In this document: positions 10,127 to 18,901 of the stretch, in pieces
Layout: the number at the start of each line of letters is the position of its first letter
Numbering within the stretch: position 1 is the stretch's first letter
Source: Methylobacter sp. KS41
GTDB lineage: Bacteria > Pseudomonadota > Gammaproteobacteria > Methylococcales > Methylomonadaceae
Direction: 5' to 3'
Assembly (NCBI GenBank): GCA_002862125.1
Contig: PHSP01000001.1
Coordinates: forward strand, 992,001-1,056,000
Length of the DNA: 64,000 bases
The notes under the pieces: generated by a model
The model's input: the letters and a program-made list of their open reading frames with translations, nothing else
Told to the model about the DNA's origin: nothing
The model's database searches: none
Position numbers and translations under genes: made by a program

Positions 10127-10207
10127 CTAACGGAAAATGGCCGCCAAACATAACAATGCCATAAGGATTAAACCGAAGGCGGCTTTTCGATTAAAAAATA
10201 AACTCAT
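10127..10207 (-). CDS. Possible 26-residue single-helix membrane peptide
   Basis: An ATG at 10207 opens a short frame reading MSLFFNRKAAFGLILMALLC and ending LAAIFR. It has a basic start, one hydrophobic helix and a terminal Arg, like many bacterial single-span microproteins. It lies 84 bases downstream of the EmrA-like gene on the same strand. The ribosome-binding site is weak (GCCGGGA), so translation is uncertain. Small membrane partners are known in some efflux operons (for example AaeX), but this peptide is much shorter. Confidence 0.35.
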   Translation of the reverse strand: MSLFFNRKAAFGLILMALLCLAAIFR

Positions 10208-10291
10208 CTGTAATTCCCGGCAAGATTGATCTTTCAATTATTTTTAACTTTAACAATGAAGCCACAGCCCACGCCGGAAAGCTTAAAATCA

Positions 10292-11518
10292 TCATCGAAA
10301 GGTTTTGGAATTTTTTTTGGTAACTAACTCGATGGATTTGCAATTAGGTTCTATTGAATCGTATTTTTCAGCCAGATTATCCATAATAATTTTTTCAGCC
10401 CTGGCTTCTCCATCGGCTAGCTCGCCATGAAAAATATTGGTTTTATACTCCTGCCCAGATACTGTCGCCAGTGAGGCGTCAACAGATTGTTCCGTTTCTT
10501 TGACATCGATTGAGGTTACAGTGGAGAGTCCGGGGCGAATAGGATTTTTCATTATTTCATCTTTCCGCAATGCGATACGAACAGGAACGCGTTCAACGAT
10601 ATGAATAAAATTTCCGGTTGCATTATCCGGGGGCAATAAAGCAAAGACACTGCCGGTACCGGGGACTAATCCTTCTACCGATCCATGATAAAGATGGCTC
10701 TCGCCGTAGAGATCGACAATAATTTCTGCCGGCTGACCGGGCCGCACACGAGCCATATCGGTTTCTCTCAGGTTTGCTTCTACCCACAAATGTTCCAAAG
10801 GCACGATGATCATGAGCGAATCACCGGGCTGGACCCGGTTTCCGGCCTGTACCTTGCGCTTGGCTACATAACCTGAAACGGGAGCATGGATTTGTTGCCG
10901 CGAGTATTCAAGATAGGCGGTAATGAATTTATATTTTGCCGCTTCTACATCCGGATGCAAAATTCTACTTGTGCCGCCCACTTTTGCCTCTACGGCATTG
11001 AGCTCCGCTTCGGCCTCCCTCATCTCGGCTTCGAGCGCCGTAACCTGATCTTCCGCATTTTGCACAACTTTTTCTGAAACCGAGCCGTCCGGAGCCGCCT
11101 GCCGGAATCGGATCAAATCATGGCGCACACGGGCAAGCATGGCTGAGCGTGCAATCAGTTTTTGACACATCTGCCGGTGAGTGGAAAAAACAGCACTGAT
11201 CTCACGCACCACCTGTCCCAACTCGCCCTCTTTCCGGCCTAAATCGGTTTGCGCGCGATGCCCATCGAGACGCACCAGCAGATCGCCCTTGTTCACATAT
11301 TGCGTCTCCTCAGCCAATACCTCCGTGACGATACCCGTTGCATCCGCATCCACTGGAATAAGGTTACCCGTAACGAACGCATTATTGCTTACCAACCGGA
11401 AACGGGAGTTGTTCCACCAATAGCCGGCATAAATCAAAGCGCCGGAAACCAGTAACAGCATGACTAATAGCAGATATCGATTGCGGCGGGCACGAATATT
11501 CTTGGGATGTAATTTCAT
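10292..11518 (-). CDS. emrA: Membrane fusion protein of an EmrAB-type efflux pump
   Basis: The product has 408 residues. One N-terminal membrane anchor (about residues 15-36) is followed by the biotinyl-lipoyl-like hairpin of HlyD/EmrA adaptors (NAFVTGNLIPVDADATGIVTE), a coiled coil (about 95-190), and the returning lipoyl half with PVSGYVAKRKVQAGNRVQPGD. Such adaptors bridge an inner-membrane transporter to an outer-membrane duct. The transporter and duct genes lie directly upstream on the same strand, completing a tripartite system. A 234-base gap separates it from the duct gene and contains a decayed copy of that gene's tail. The C-terminal 50 residues are more charged than is typical. Confidence 0.9.
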   Translation of the reverse strand: MKLHPKNIRARRNRYLLLVMLLLVSGALIYAGYWWNNSRFRLVSNNAFVTGNLIPVDADATGIVTEVLAEETQYVNKGDLLVRLDGHRAQTDLGRKEGELGQVVREISAVFSTHRQMCQKLIARSAMLARVRHDLIRFRQAAPDGSVSEKVVQNAEDQVTALEAEMREAEAELNAVEAKVGGTSRILHPDVEAAKYKFITAYLEYSRQQIHAPVSGYVAKRKVQAGNRVQPGDSLMIIVPLEHLWVEANLRETDMARVRPGQPAEIIVDLYGESHLYHGSVEGLVPGTGSVFALLPPDNATGNFIHIVERVPVRIALRKDEIMKNPIRPGLSTVTSIDVKETEQSVDASLATVSGQEYKTNIFHGELADGEARAEKIIMDNLAEKYDSIEPNCKSIELVTKKNSKTFR

Positions 11519-11699
11519 AGTTAGTTATATCGGCAGTGCAGGATTTTATTCCGGATTTAAATACTGTTAATGGAAATAATTTGATCATTTTTCTAATTCA
11601 GCTACAGCAATGTCTGACTGTTAAGGTATTGCGAATGCCAATTTTTCTGAAAACAAAAACCTGCAAAGACATCAGCGCAGCTTCTATTCTGATCTCCGT

Positions 11700-11759
11700 T
11701 GAATAATCTGAAGATCAATTAAGTCTCCATCAGCCCAAGGCAACCATTAAATCTACCAT
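11700..11759 (-). repeat. Degenerate duplicate of the efflux-duct gene tail
   Basis: Read on the minus strand, this stretch repeats the pattern at 11795-11854. Both contain ATGGT-GATTT-ATGG and then GATCTTCAGATT about 45 bases later, with a decayed middle. It is probably a leftover of a local tandem duplication at the end of the outer-membrane-factor gene. Confidence 0.5.
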
Positions 11760-13294
11760 GGCAACCAACTGACCAGTTTTAGTTCGCGCTTCTGCTCGAG
11801 AATCTGAAGATCATTCACGTACCCGCCACCCAGCGCTTCCATCAAATCCACCATGGCAATCAACCGGTCCGCCTCCAAAGTCTTCAAGGCATATTTCTGA
11901 TCCAGCACCGCATGTTCGTTTGCCAGCAATTCCCGGCGGTCATCCAGGCCAGTACGAAAACGCGTTTGCGCGAGCCCCAGGTTTTCGTGTTGCGCCGATA
12001 GCAAGCGGTCATGCGCTTCGAGTATGGAACGCGTTTCCCGCCAACGGCTCAGGCTATCGGCGACCTCTTGCACGGCATGCAACAAGGTTTCATTGTAAAG
12101 CTCCACTGCGCCATCGTACTCCGCCCGTTGTGCCGATAATTCTCCGCGTAGACGTCCGCCTTCGAACCAGGGAAGCCTTAATCCGGGGGCAATCCCGTAG
12201 GAAAAACTGGAACCTGAAAACAGAATATTGGCCAGTGAGCTCGCTCCCTTGGTCAACCTGAGTGCATTCATACCGGCAAATGCAGTCAGATCGATAGTTG
12301 GCAGAAAACTGGCCTTGGCCACTTTGACTTGCTGCGCAGCCGCCTCTGCCCTGTGGAGAGCGGAGGCGAGATCCGGGCGGCGGCTAAGCAATTCCAACGG
12401 GAGTTTCTCAGGCAGCCGTATTTTTTCAGGGCTAATCACCATGCCATTAAACAGGTTTTGTGTCGAAGCTGGCCCCTTCCCTATCAACCGCGCCAGCAAA
12501 TTCCGCTGAATATCCAACCGGTCACGAATGCCAGCTTCGCGCTTGTTTACCTGCTCTAATTTAATGGTTGATTGCTTCACATGATCGCCGGAATCCAGGC
12601 CCAACCGGAACCGGGTTTCATCCATTGCGAGCAAGTCCCGGCTTAACTCAACCATGGCATGCGCCAGATTAAGCTGTTGCTGCAGCGCCACCCCCCGTAT
12701 ATAGGAGCGGGCAATTGCAGTAGTCAACTGCAACAGAACTTCGGCCAGTTCCGCTTTCTCGGCGGCCGCTTCGCCCAGTGCCGCATCCATTGCGGCGCGA
12801 TTTTTCCCCCAAAAGTCAAATTCATAGCGGAAGTTAAAGGGATTGATCCGGCCGAAGACGATATTCGCACCCGCCACCTCATGGTTGAGCGCAGCAAACA
12901 CACCATTCTCTGATATACGTGTATTCTCGAGCACCATTTCTGCATCCAGAAACGGTAATAATCTTGCACCCTCCACTTTTACCAGCGCTTGCGCCTGACG
13001 CAAGCGCGCGGCAGCTACCTTGAGGCCGATGTTATCCTTTAGGGCGATAACCATCAGTCTGTTGAGTTCCGGGCTGCCGAAATCCCGCCACCAACGTTCG
13101 CGCGGCCAGCGCCCCTTCGCGGCAATCGACTCATTGCGATCTGAATAGGACAGCATGTGTTTCATGTCTGAGGTTTTCATGAACACGGCAGGCTTATCAC
13201 CGGAAGGTATCCAGGCGCAACCGGATGTCATGAGTAAAGCCCCGATATAAAACCCGGAAAGAAACCATTGCTTTGGCTTAAATTGACGAATCAT
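11753..13294 (-). CDS. Outer-membrane factor lipoprotein of the efflux operon
   Basis: The product has 513 residues from the ATG at 13294, which overlaps the stop of the upstream transporter gene as ATGA. That start places a normal signal peptide (MIRQFKPKQWFLSGFYIGAL) before the lipobox MTSGC. It has the two efflux-protein repeats of the NodT family, ending with ALGGGYVNDL. It supplies the outer-membrane exit duct for the EmrA/EmrB-like pair on either side. Sequence around the stop is duplicated in decayed form just downstream, so the last residues (about KLVSWLPW) may not be ancestral. Confidence 0.9.
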   Translation of the reverse strand: MIRQFKPKQWFLSGFYIGALLMTSGCAWIPSGDKPAVFMKTSDMKHMLSYSDRNESIAAKGRWPRERWWRDFGSPELNRLMVIALKDNIGLKVAAARLRQAQALVKVEGARLLPFLDAEMVLENTRISENGVFAALNHEVAGANIVFGRINPFNFRYEFDFWGKNRAAMDAALGEAAAEKAELAEVLLQLTTAIARSYIRGVALQQQLNLAHAMVELSRDLLAMDETRFRLGLDSGDHVKQSTIKLEQVNKREAGIRDRLDIQRNLLARLIGKGPASTQNLFNGMVISPEKIRLPEKLPLELLSRRPDLASALHRAEAAAQQVKVAKASFLPTIDLTAFAGMNALRLTKGASSLANILFSGSSFSYGIAPGLRLPWFEGGRLRGELSAQRAEYDGAVELYNETLLHAVQEVADSLSRWRETRSILEAHDRLLSAQHENLGLAQTRFRTGLDDRRELLANEHAVLDQKYALKTLEADRLIAMVDLMEALGGGYVNDLQILEQKRELKLVSWLPW

Positions 13295-14889
13295 GATTGC
13301 TCTTCCACGATTTCTTCTGCCCGTATATCTACTAGCTCTTCCATCAGCGTTGGATGAACAGGTTGATAGGTGGGATAGGCCAGCCATACCAGTCCGGCCA
13401 GTCCAATGAACAGGTAGCTGGCCAGCAGAAACGCGTCGTCCAACGCCAGGATGGCGGCATGCTGCTTGATGAGGGCCAGGAGCTTGCCAGTGACCATGTT
13501 TTTATCAAGACCGGAGGCCTCCAGCCGCGAAGAAAATCCTTGCAGCAAATCAATGGAGGCGAATCGCCGCCCCCCGAAATGATCCGCCAAATCAAGCTGA
13601 TGAAAGGGGGTACGCCGGAATAGCACGACGCCTTGCAAAGTGATGCCGAATCCGCCGGCAACAATCCGCAGAAATCCCGCCTCTTCGGCCGCGCGTATCT
13701 GTTGATCGCCAGACAGTCCGTGAAGAGTCAATTTGGTCAGTGGCGGAAAAAACGAACCCACAAAAAAGCCGAGAAGCAACATGGGCCAAAAAATTTGATC
13801 GAAGGATTCAGGATCATCGAACAGGCCTATCCAATAAAAGATAGCAGCGAAACCAAGAAGATTGAAGCAAGCCAAAAGACGAGCATCGAGCCCTTTGGGC
13901 AGCTTATGCATCAGCACAGACACTGGAACCGCAAGCAGGATCATGGGGAGATAAACCATACCCGCAAGATATGAAGAATAACCCAGCAAAACTTGCAACT
14001 GGACAATGAACACGGAGAGCAGCCCCTGAATTGAAAAAAATCCCGCCGTGAGACAAATCACGCCTATGGTAAAATTACGGTGAGCGAAAACACGTATGCT
14101 GAACGCCGGGTGGCTTTCGTCGAACTCCCAGATAATAAAACAGGGCAGCGCTACAATGAGGACAATCAGCATACTTTGCAGAAAGGGCGAATCCAGCCAG
14201 TCAAAATCGTTACCCATATTCAAAATAGTCTGTAGGCTGCCGAGAATCAAAGCCAGAAGTACAAAACCAATGCCGTCGAAACGGGTGTGGCTGTGTTCGA
14301 AGCCCCGCCCGGAAAGCAATGAACCGGTAATCCCGGCAATGGCCAGGGCAATGGGAACATTCAGATAAAACAGATAACGCCAGCCAAGTTCATCGGCGAT
14401 TACGCCTCCTATAGGAAAGCTGATGGTAAATGGCATAAGCGTTACCAGCCCCCATATCCCTAATCCCAACAATTTCAGATGATCGGGGTACTCCTTCAAC
14501 AACAGGGATTGTCCGATAAAGAGTGTAATTCCGCCTGAAAATCCGAGCAGGATTCGCGCCGGAACAAACAACCATAGGTTCTGGCTGATGGCGCATAGAT
14601 AAGAAGCAAAGGCATATATGACAAACGCCGCGATAAACAAACGATAATCACCCAATAGCCCTGACAGCCAGCGTGCGATCGGAAAGGCCAGCGCCAGAGC
14701 AATGATGAAATAGGTCTGGCCCCAGGTGCCAAAACTATTGAATACCCCGCCCAGATCACCGGCAACATGAGGCAGCAGTGCGATATAGGAGCCCACGCCG
14801 AACAGCACGATCATGTGTCCAAGACCGAGTACGACATTAAACAGGATGAAACGCCAACCGCGCAGACGCTCGGCGTAGGCGACGGTCAT
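13291..14889 (-). CDS. emrB: DHA2-family MFS drug transporter, EmrB-like
   Basis: The product has 532 residues with about 14 membrane helices, the DHA2 (EmrB/QacA) topology. The motif-A region after helix 2 is partly conserved (ARWLSGLLGDYRLF), and helix 5 carries a Gly-rich stretch (FPIGGVIADELGWRYLF) matching the family's GWRWiF segment. It would couple proton influx to export of hydrophobic or acidic compounds through the adaptor and duct. It overlaps both neighbours by four bases (ATGA), indicating tight translational coupling in the order lipoprotein - transporter - duct - adaptor. Confidence 0.9.
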   Translation of the reverse strand: MTVAYAERLRGWRFILFNVVLGLGHMIVLFGVGSYIALLPHVAGDLGGVFNSFGTWGQTYFIIALALAFPIARWLSGLLGDYRLFIAAFVIYAFASYLCAISQNLWLFVPARILLGFSGGITLFIGQSLLLKEYPDHLKLLGLGIWGLVTLMPFTISFPIGGVIADELGWRYLFYLNVPIALAIAGITGSLLSGRGFEHSHTRFDGIGFVLLALILGSLQTILNMGNDFDWLDSPFLQSMLIVLIVALPCFIIWEFDESHPAFSIRVFAHRNFTIGVICLTAGFFSIQGLLSVFIVQLQVLLGYSSYLAGMVYLPMILLAVPVSVLMHKLPKGLDARLLACFNLLGFAAIFYWIGLFDDPESFDQIFWPMLLLGFFVGSFFPPLTKLTLHGLSGDQQIRAAEEAGFLRIVAGGFGITLQGVVLFRRTPFHQLDLADHFGGRRFASIDLLQGFSSRLEASGLDKNMVTGKLLALIKQHAAILALDDAFLLASYLFIGLAGLVWLAYPTYQPVHPTLMEELVDIRAEEIVEEQS

Positions 14890-15941
14890 GGGGTTAATCT
14901 GTCAACCACTGATATGTGCTGGCCGGATACCTTCAGTGGTAGTCCGAGGTCACTAAACCCGCGAGTAACCAATTGTGCGCCCATCCCGGTCATGAGCTGC
15001 TTGAACTTTTCGGCCTCATGGCTAAGCAAGGTTTGTGGCGAGTCCTCGACAGAATAGGTTTTCCTGCTGACTCTGCCGATGACTTGCCGGGTGGTGGGGT
15101 CGATCAGCTTGATCAACACCTGCAATGACGCTTGAGCGTCAAAAATCCTGTATGAATCGATACCCACTTCCAATACAGCATCGACGTGTTCCGGGCCAGG
15201 CTGTCGATAATCAACGGACGACATGCTCTGGTTGTACCATTGCCCAATGGCGTTATGCCAATTACCGAGATTGGCGTTGCGATCTCCAGTGGCAATGGGA
15301 AGGCGATAATAATCTTTGCTCAGCATGGCTTTGAACCCGTCCCCATTCAATTGCGAGACCGCTTCCTGCGCCAATATGAAGGTTGGCGTCCAGTTCTCCG
15401 AAAGCGATGCTGCGTACTCCAGTCTGGCGGATTTTTCCATCGAAGGGGATGTCTGGTGAAGTTCTGCTACCGGCACACTATCGTCCTTACTGACCAGGCC
15501 GGCGATGAGTACTCCGCCAGGATTTTTATAGATCTTTTCTTCCAGGTACAGATAGAATGGCATCGCTTGATACTGATACTGACGATATACGGGAAATCGG
15601 GTTTCAATCAGATCAGGAATCACCTCAAGCGGTGGCGATTCTACCGGTACCACAAGAATTGTGCGTATCGCAGCCATTGTGGAGATCGACGGTTTGATCG
15701 GTGCAGCGAGACAGCCAGTCAATGCAAGCAACAGCGTAAGCAATACACCACAGCTTTTCCTAGTTGGCAAAGATCGTTGTTCATGGAATTTTTTTTCGAA
15801 AAATTGGCTAGTGCGCTCCTTACGCAACACCATAGAGTAAACACTTTTCAAGGGCGGGACGATAACGGTTTCGCCGCTTACTTTTCCATAGATGGAGGCG
15901 TTACTTTCACTCCACCAGACGACACGGTTAGTGTGTATCAC
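14886..15941 (-). CDS. Lipoprotein, first gene of the efflux operon
   Basis: The product has 351 residues from a GTG at 15941 that has a good ribosome-binding site (GGAG, six bases away). A second start at 15833 (MVLRKERTSQ) would be closer to the signal-like helix and lipobox (LLLALTGC near residue 80). The long pre-lipobox segment makes the true start uncertain. The mature protein contains no domain I can name; its middle (DAVLEVGIDSYRIFDAQASL) resembles lipoproteins that assemble in the periplasm. It overlaps the MFS gene by ATGA, so it probably belongs functionally to the pump. It is divergent from the LysR gene. Confidence 0.7.
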   Translation of the reverse strand: MIHTNRVVWWSESNASIYGKVSGETVIVPPLKSVYSMVLRKERTSQFFEKKFHEQRSLPTRKSCGVLLTLLLALTGCLAAPIKPSISTMAAIRTILVVPVESPPLEVIPDLIETRFPVYRQYQYQAMPFYLYLEEKIYKNPGGVLIAGLVSKDDSVPVAELHQTSPSMEKSARLEYAASLSENWTPTFILAQEAVSQLNGDGFKAMLSKDYYRLPIATGDRNANLGNWHNAIGQWYNQSMSSVDYRQPGPEHVDAVLEVGIDSYRIFDAQASLQVLIKLIDPTTRQVIGRVSRKTYSVEDSPQTLLSHEAEKFKQLMTGMGAQLVTRGFSDLGLPLKVSGQHISVVDRLTP

Positions 15942-16060
15942 ATTTTTCTCCAGGTCTAGTTAGGGCCGCTGGCATTAGGATATGGCGAATCATTTGCCGG
16001 CAGCCATTTTTTCAGGCGAGCTGTCCAGACCGCACAGAGCTAAAAAGAAGTTACAAGAGA

Positions 16061-16158
16061 TTTATGAGTCTTCTTGCTTGCTAATATAAAAGCTTGTAGT
16101 TATATAAGACAAACGATATTTATTGGACATTAGTATCGACAAACCCGATACTAATACT
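16061..16158 (+). promoter_or_regulatory. LysR-gene promoter with ATC-N9-GAT operator, copy 1
   Basis: The intergenic region between the efflux operon and the LysR gene holds an inverted repeat ATTAGTATCG (16129-16138), spacer ACAAACC, CGATACTAAT (16146-16155). Its core is ATC-N9-GAT, the classical LysR/NodD box with T-N11-A. Upstream lies TAATATAAAA and ACGATATTTA. About 90 bases of this region recur in inverted orientation at 17355-17450. It probably serves both divergent transcription units. Confidence 0.75.
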
Positions 16159-17025
16159 ATGGACATAGATCAGATTAGAACTTTTTTGGCTGTAGCCGCC
16201 AATGGCAGCTTTCTGGAAGCAGCCAGAAGACTGTATGTTACCCAATCGACAGTGAGCACCCGCATACAGCGGCTGGAAGCCTGTCTTGGCGTTAGCCTGT
16301 TTGTGCGCAATCGTTCCGGCGCCTCGTTAACGCTGTCGGGGCAGCGTTTTTTGCGGCACGCCAAATCCCTGTTATTAACACTGGAACAGGCGCGGCATGA
16401 CATCGGCTTGCCCAGCCGTTTTCACGCCAGTATTACAGTAGGTGCCCGGATCGCCCTTTGGGAAGGATTATTACCTGGATGGGTGGGCGCAATGCGGGAG
16501 CAGGCCCCGGATATTTCCATTCGCAGCGAAATTGGCTTCGAAGAAGATTTAATGCGCGGGCTCATCGAAGGCCGGATCGATGTGGGCTTGATGTACACTC
16601 CGCAACATAACCCAGGCCTTCAGATTGAGCATTTATTTGATGAAACACTGGCATTGCTTGCCACCTGTCCCGATAGACCCTGGCCGAATGAAGATTACAT
16701 TTACGTAGACTGGGGGCCGGCATTTTATGCACTGCACAGCAGCAGCTATCCTGACCTGGAACGCCCTCCCCAGGTGGTCAATATCGGCTGGCTGGGGGTA
16801 CAGTTAGTCATCAGCAATGGCGGCTCATGTTTTCTGCCTATACGGCTGGCTGAGCCTTTAATTCAGGCCAAAAAATTATTTTATGTACCTGACAGCCCGC
16901 AATTTAGATTACCCGCTTATATGGTTTTTCCACGCGATAGCGATTCCAGCGTGTTGCAACAGGTAGTGGAAAGTTTGCGTTCATTGGCCGTTGTTGAGCA
17001 ACAAAAAGCTATGGATCGAATTTAG
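16159..17025 (+). CDS. LysR-family transcriptional regulator
   Basis: The product has 288 residues from the ATG at 16159 (MDIDQIRTFLAVAANGSF), the standard position relative to the winged helix; a TTG twelve codons upstream lies in the operator region. The N-terminal helix-turn-helix (ARRLYVTQSTVSTRIQRLE) is intact. The C-terminal part fits a LysR substrate-binding domain. It is divergent from the efflux operon, the usual arrangement for a local activator or repressor, and its operator-like box is duplicated before the cytochrome gene at 17596. The effector is unknown. Confidence 0.92.
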   Translation: MDIDQIRTFLAVAANGSFLEAARRLYVTQSTVSTRIQRLEACLGVSLFVRNRSGASLTLSGQRFLRHAKSLLLTLEQARHDIGLPSRFHASITVGARIALWEGLLPGWVGAMREQAPDISIRSEIGFEEDLMRGLIEGRIDVGLMYTPQHNPGLQIEHLFDETLALLATCPDRPWPNEDYIYVDWGPAFYALHSSSYPDLERPPQVVNIGWLGVQLVISNGGSCFLPIRLAEPLIQAKKLFYVPDSPQFRLPAYMVFPRDSDSSVLQQVVESLRSLAVVEQQKAMDRI

Positions 17026-17091
17026 CCGGTGTAGACTGGAATTTGAAAAGAAAACATCTAATTAGGCAGATACTAAAATGAAAATCCATTA

Positions 17092-17330
17092 TTAGAAACA
17101 GCGATAGTTGACGCCAGACACTTTATTCATGATCCGCGTGATACTGTAGGGGCCGATAAATCCGCTTCTACACGGTGGCGCATATATTTCCTTCATTGGT
17201 AATTTTATTTCATGCGCATTCCTAAGCACAGTGTCAAAAAACCCAACAATCGCTTGATTCAGCTCGCCTTGGCTGTAAGCCGAAAAGATTAAGGGAGAAG
17301 GAGAAGGCAGCTCAGCCAAAAACGCCGCAT
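17092..17330 (-). pseudogene. Frameshifted small secreted protein
   Basis: An ATG at 17330 starts a signal-like sequence (MRRFWLSCLLLLP) that stops after 13 codons. A different frame then continues from about 17319 to 17092 for some 75 residues (AYSQGELNQAIVGFFDTVL; APPCRSGFIGPYSITRIM). Joining them needs one shift within the short tandem repeat CCTTCTCCTTCTCC. The product would be about 90 residues with a cleavable signal and two cysteines, weakly like Rap1a/Tai-type periplasmic proteins. It lies 32 bases downstream of the second LysR-type operator copy and reads away from it. It could be a pseudogene, a contingency locus or a sequencing error. Confidence 0.45.
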
Positions 17331-17354
17331 GGACAAGTTATAGCAAAGCCTGAG

Positions 17355-17450
17355 AAGTATAGTATCGGATATGCCGATACCTATGTTCAATAAATATCGT
17401 TTGTCTTATCAACTATAAGTTTTTATATTAGCCTCTCAAAGACTTATAAA
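17355..17450 (-). promoter_or_regulatory. LysR-type promoter/operator, inverted copy 2
   Basis: The reverse complement repeats the region at 16061-16156 at roughly 85% identity: TAATATAAAA, then ACGATATTTA and an inverted repeat GTATCGG-N5-CCGATAC (17362-17380) with the same ATC-N9-GAT core. It points left to the frameshifted small secreted gene. On its right, 216 bases away, is the start of the triple cytochrome gene, so it may control both. Confidence 0.7.
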
Positions 17451-17595
17451 GCTGTCGCACCCATATTCCGGCTCAAGCAAGTCTGGCAACCACTAAGACA
17501 TTTCCTATAAACCTTAGTGGAACTGGAGCGCAATTACTTAAGCAGCAGGACTGGAGCAGTGGCATTCCACAACTTACAACTGATGAGAGGCGGCT

Positions 17596-18627
17596 ATGAG
17601 CAAACTGTTTTGCATTAATCTTAAAATTATGTCGGTCTCTGTTATGATTGGCGCCCTTGTCTTATTCTCCATCCTGCCTGCCATTGCACAACCCCTTTAT
17701 AAGGCCGAAGGTAACAGCGTCGATAAAGCTACTCTAAATGGCTGGAATATTTACAGAACGGAAGCTTGCGGAAGCTGTCATCAATCAACTGGAGAAGGCA
17801 ACGTCAGCAATCCGAATTTGCTCCATAGCATGAAAAATCAAACTAAAGAACATTTCCGTCAAATGCTTATCGAGGGTCATGGGAACATGTATTCGTACAG
17901 TGGCAACAAAACCGTAGTCGACGGCATTAACGATTTGTATGCCTATCTTAAAGGCCGTTCCGACGGCGCTATTCCGGCAGGCGACCTGACCGAACTTGTA
18001 CAGCCTCTTTATAAGGCCGAAGGTAACAGCGTCGATAAAGCCACTCTAAATGGCTGGAATATTTACAGAACGGAAGCTTGCGGAAGCTGTCATCAATCAA
18101 CTGGAGAAGGCAACGTCAGCAATCCGAATTTGCTCCATAGCATGAAAAATCAAACTAAAGAACATTTCCGTCAAATGCTTATCGAGGGTCATGGGAACAT
18201 GTATTCGTACAGTGGCAACAAAACCGTAGTCGACGGCATTAACGATTTGTATGCCTATCTTAAAGGCCGTTCCGACGGCGCTATTCCGGCAGGCGACCTG
18301 ACCGAACTTGTACAGCCTCTTTATAAGGCCGAAGGTAACAGCGTCGATAAAGCCACTCTAAATGGCTGGAATATTTACAGAACGGAAGCTTGCGGAAGCT
18401 GTCATCAATCAACTGGAGAAGGCAACGTCAGCAATCCGAATTTGCTCCGCAGTATGAAAAACCTGACTAAAGACCAGTTTCGGCGGGTACTTGTTCAAGG
18501 CCGTGGGATCATGTATTCGTTCCGTGGCAACAAAACCGTTGTCTATGGCATTGACGACCTGTATGCCTATCTTAAAGGCCGTTCAGACGGCGCTATTCCG
18601 GCAGGCGACCTGACCGAAATGAAGTAA
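17596..18627 (+). CDS. Tri-haem cytochrome c made of three tandem 104-residue units
   Basis: The product has 343 residues. A signal peptide (residues 1 to about 31) is followed by three consecutive class-I-like cytochrome domains, each with the haem site CGSCH and a later candidate Met ligand (GHGNMYSY, or GRGIMYSF in unit 3). Units start at nucleotides 17689, 18001 and 18313, exactly 312 bases apart. Units 1 and 2 are nearly identical in DNA; unit 3 matches them in its first half and diverges in its second. Single-domain relatives are periplasmic electron carriers, so this looks like a monohaem protein recently tripled. The upstream region carries the LysR-type operator copy. Its partner enzyme is not identified. 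Confidence 0.9.
   Translation: MSKLFCINLKIMSVSVMIGALVLFSILPAIAQPLYKAEGNSVDKATLNGWNIYRTEACGSCHQSTGEGNVSNPNLLHSMKNQTKEHFRQMLIEGHGNMYSYSGNKTVVDGINDLYAYLKGRSDGAIPAGDLTELVQPLYKAEGNSVDKATLNGWNIYRTEACGSCHQSTGEGNVSNPNLLHSMKNQTKEHFRQMLIEGHGNMYSYSGNKTVVDGINDLYAYLKGRSDGAIPAGDLTELVQPLYKAEGNSVDKATLNGWNIYRTEACGSCHQSTGEGNVSNPNLLRSMKNLTKDQFRRVLVQGRGIMYSFRGNKTVVYGIDDLYAYLKGRSDGAIPAGDLTEMK
17689..18624 (+). repeat. Three 312-bp tandem repeats inside the cytochrome gene
   Basis: The unit starts are CAACCCCTTTAT, CAGCCTCTTTAT and CAGCCTCTTTAT. Units 1 and 2 differ at only a handful of positions. Unit 3 is almost the same until about 18448, then accumulates many changes. The pattern fits recent duplication or gene conversion of an older pair. 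Confidence 0.9.
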
Positions 18628-18901
18628 TGGATGCCGATGAGAAATGGATAATTGGGATTGAACCAAACCGCTTACTCGGTGGCTGTAGCGCTTACCGGCC
18701 ACCGCGTTTAAATAATTGGTGAAAATTGGGAGCGGGATAAAATAACAATGCCGCGCATTGCGCTCAACTGGAGCGAGGCCATGAAAGCATTTCTCATTTT
18801 TTAGCTTTAGTGGACCCTCGCCCTATTAGCTTTATGTCCGGCCACAGTGTGCGGCGTTGTTTCTTGCGCTATATTTTCACAAAGGTAAGGAGAATTGCAC
18901 C

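Noticed and set aside
15186-15959. 257-residue open frame on the plus strand
   Set aside because: It is antisense to the lipoprotein gene, which overlaps the pump operon and has a lipobox. The frame lacks any recognisable motif.
17689-18624. CRISPR-like periodic repeat
   Set aside because: The 312-bp units are coding cytochrome domains, with no short repeat-spacer pattern. No CRISPR array was seen anywhere in the window.
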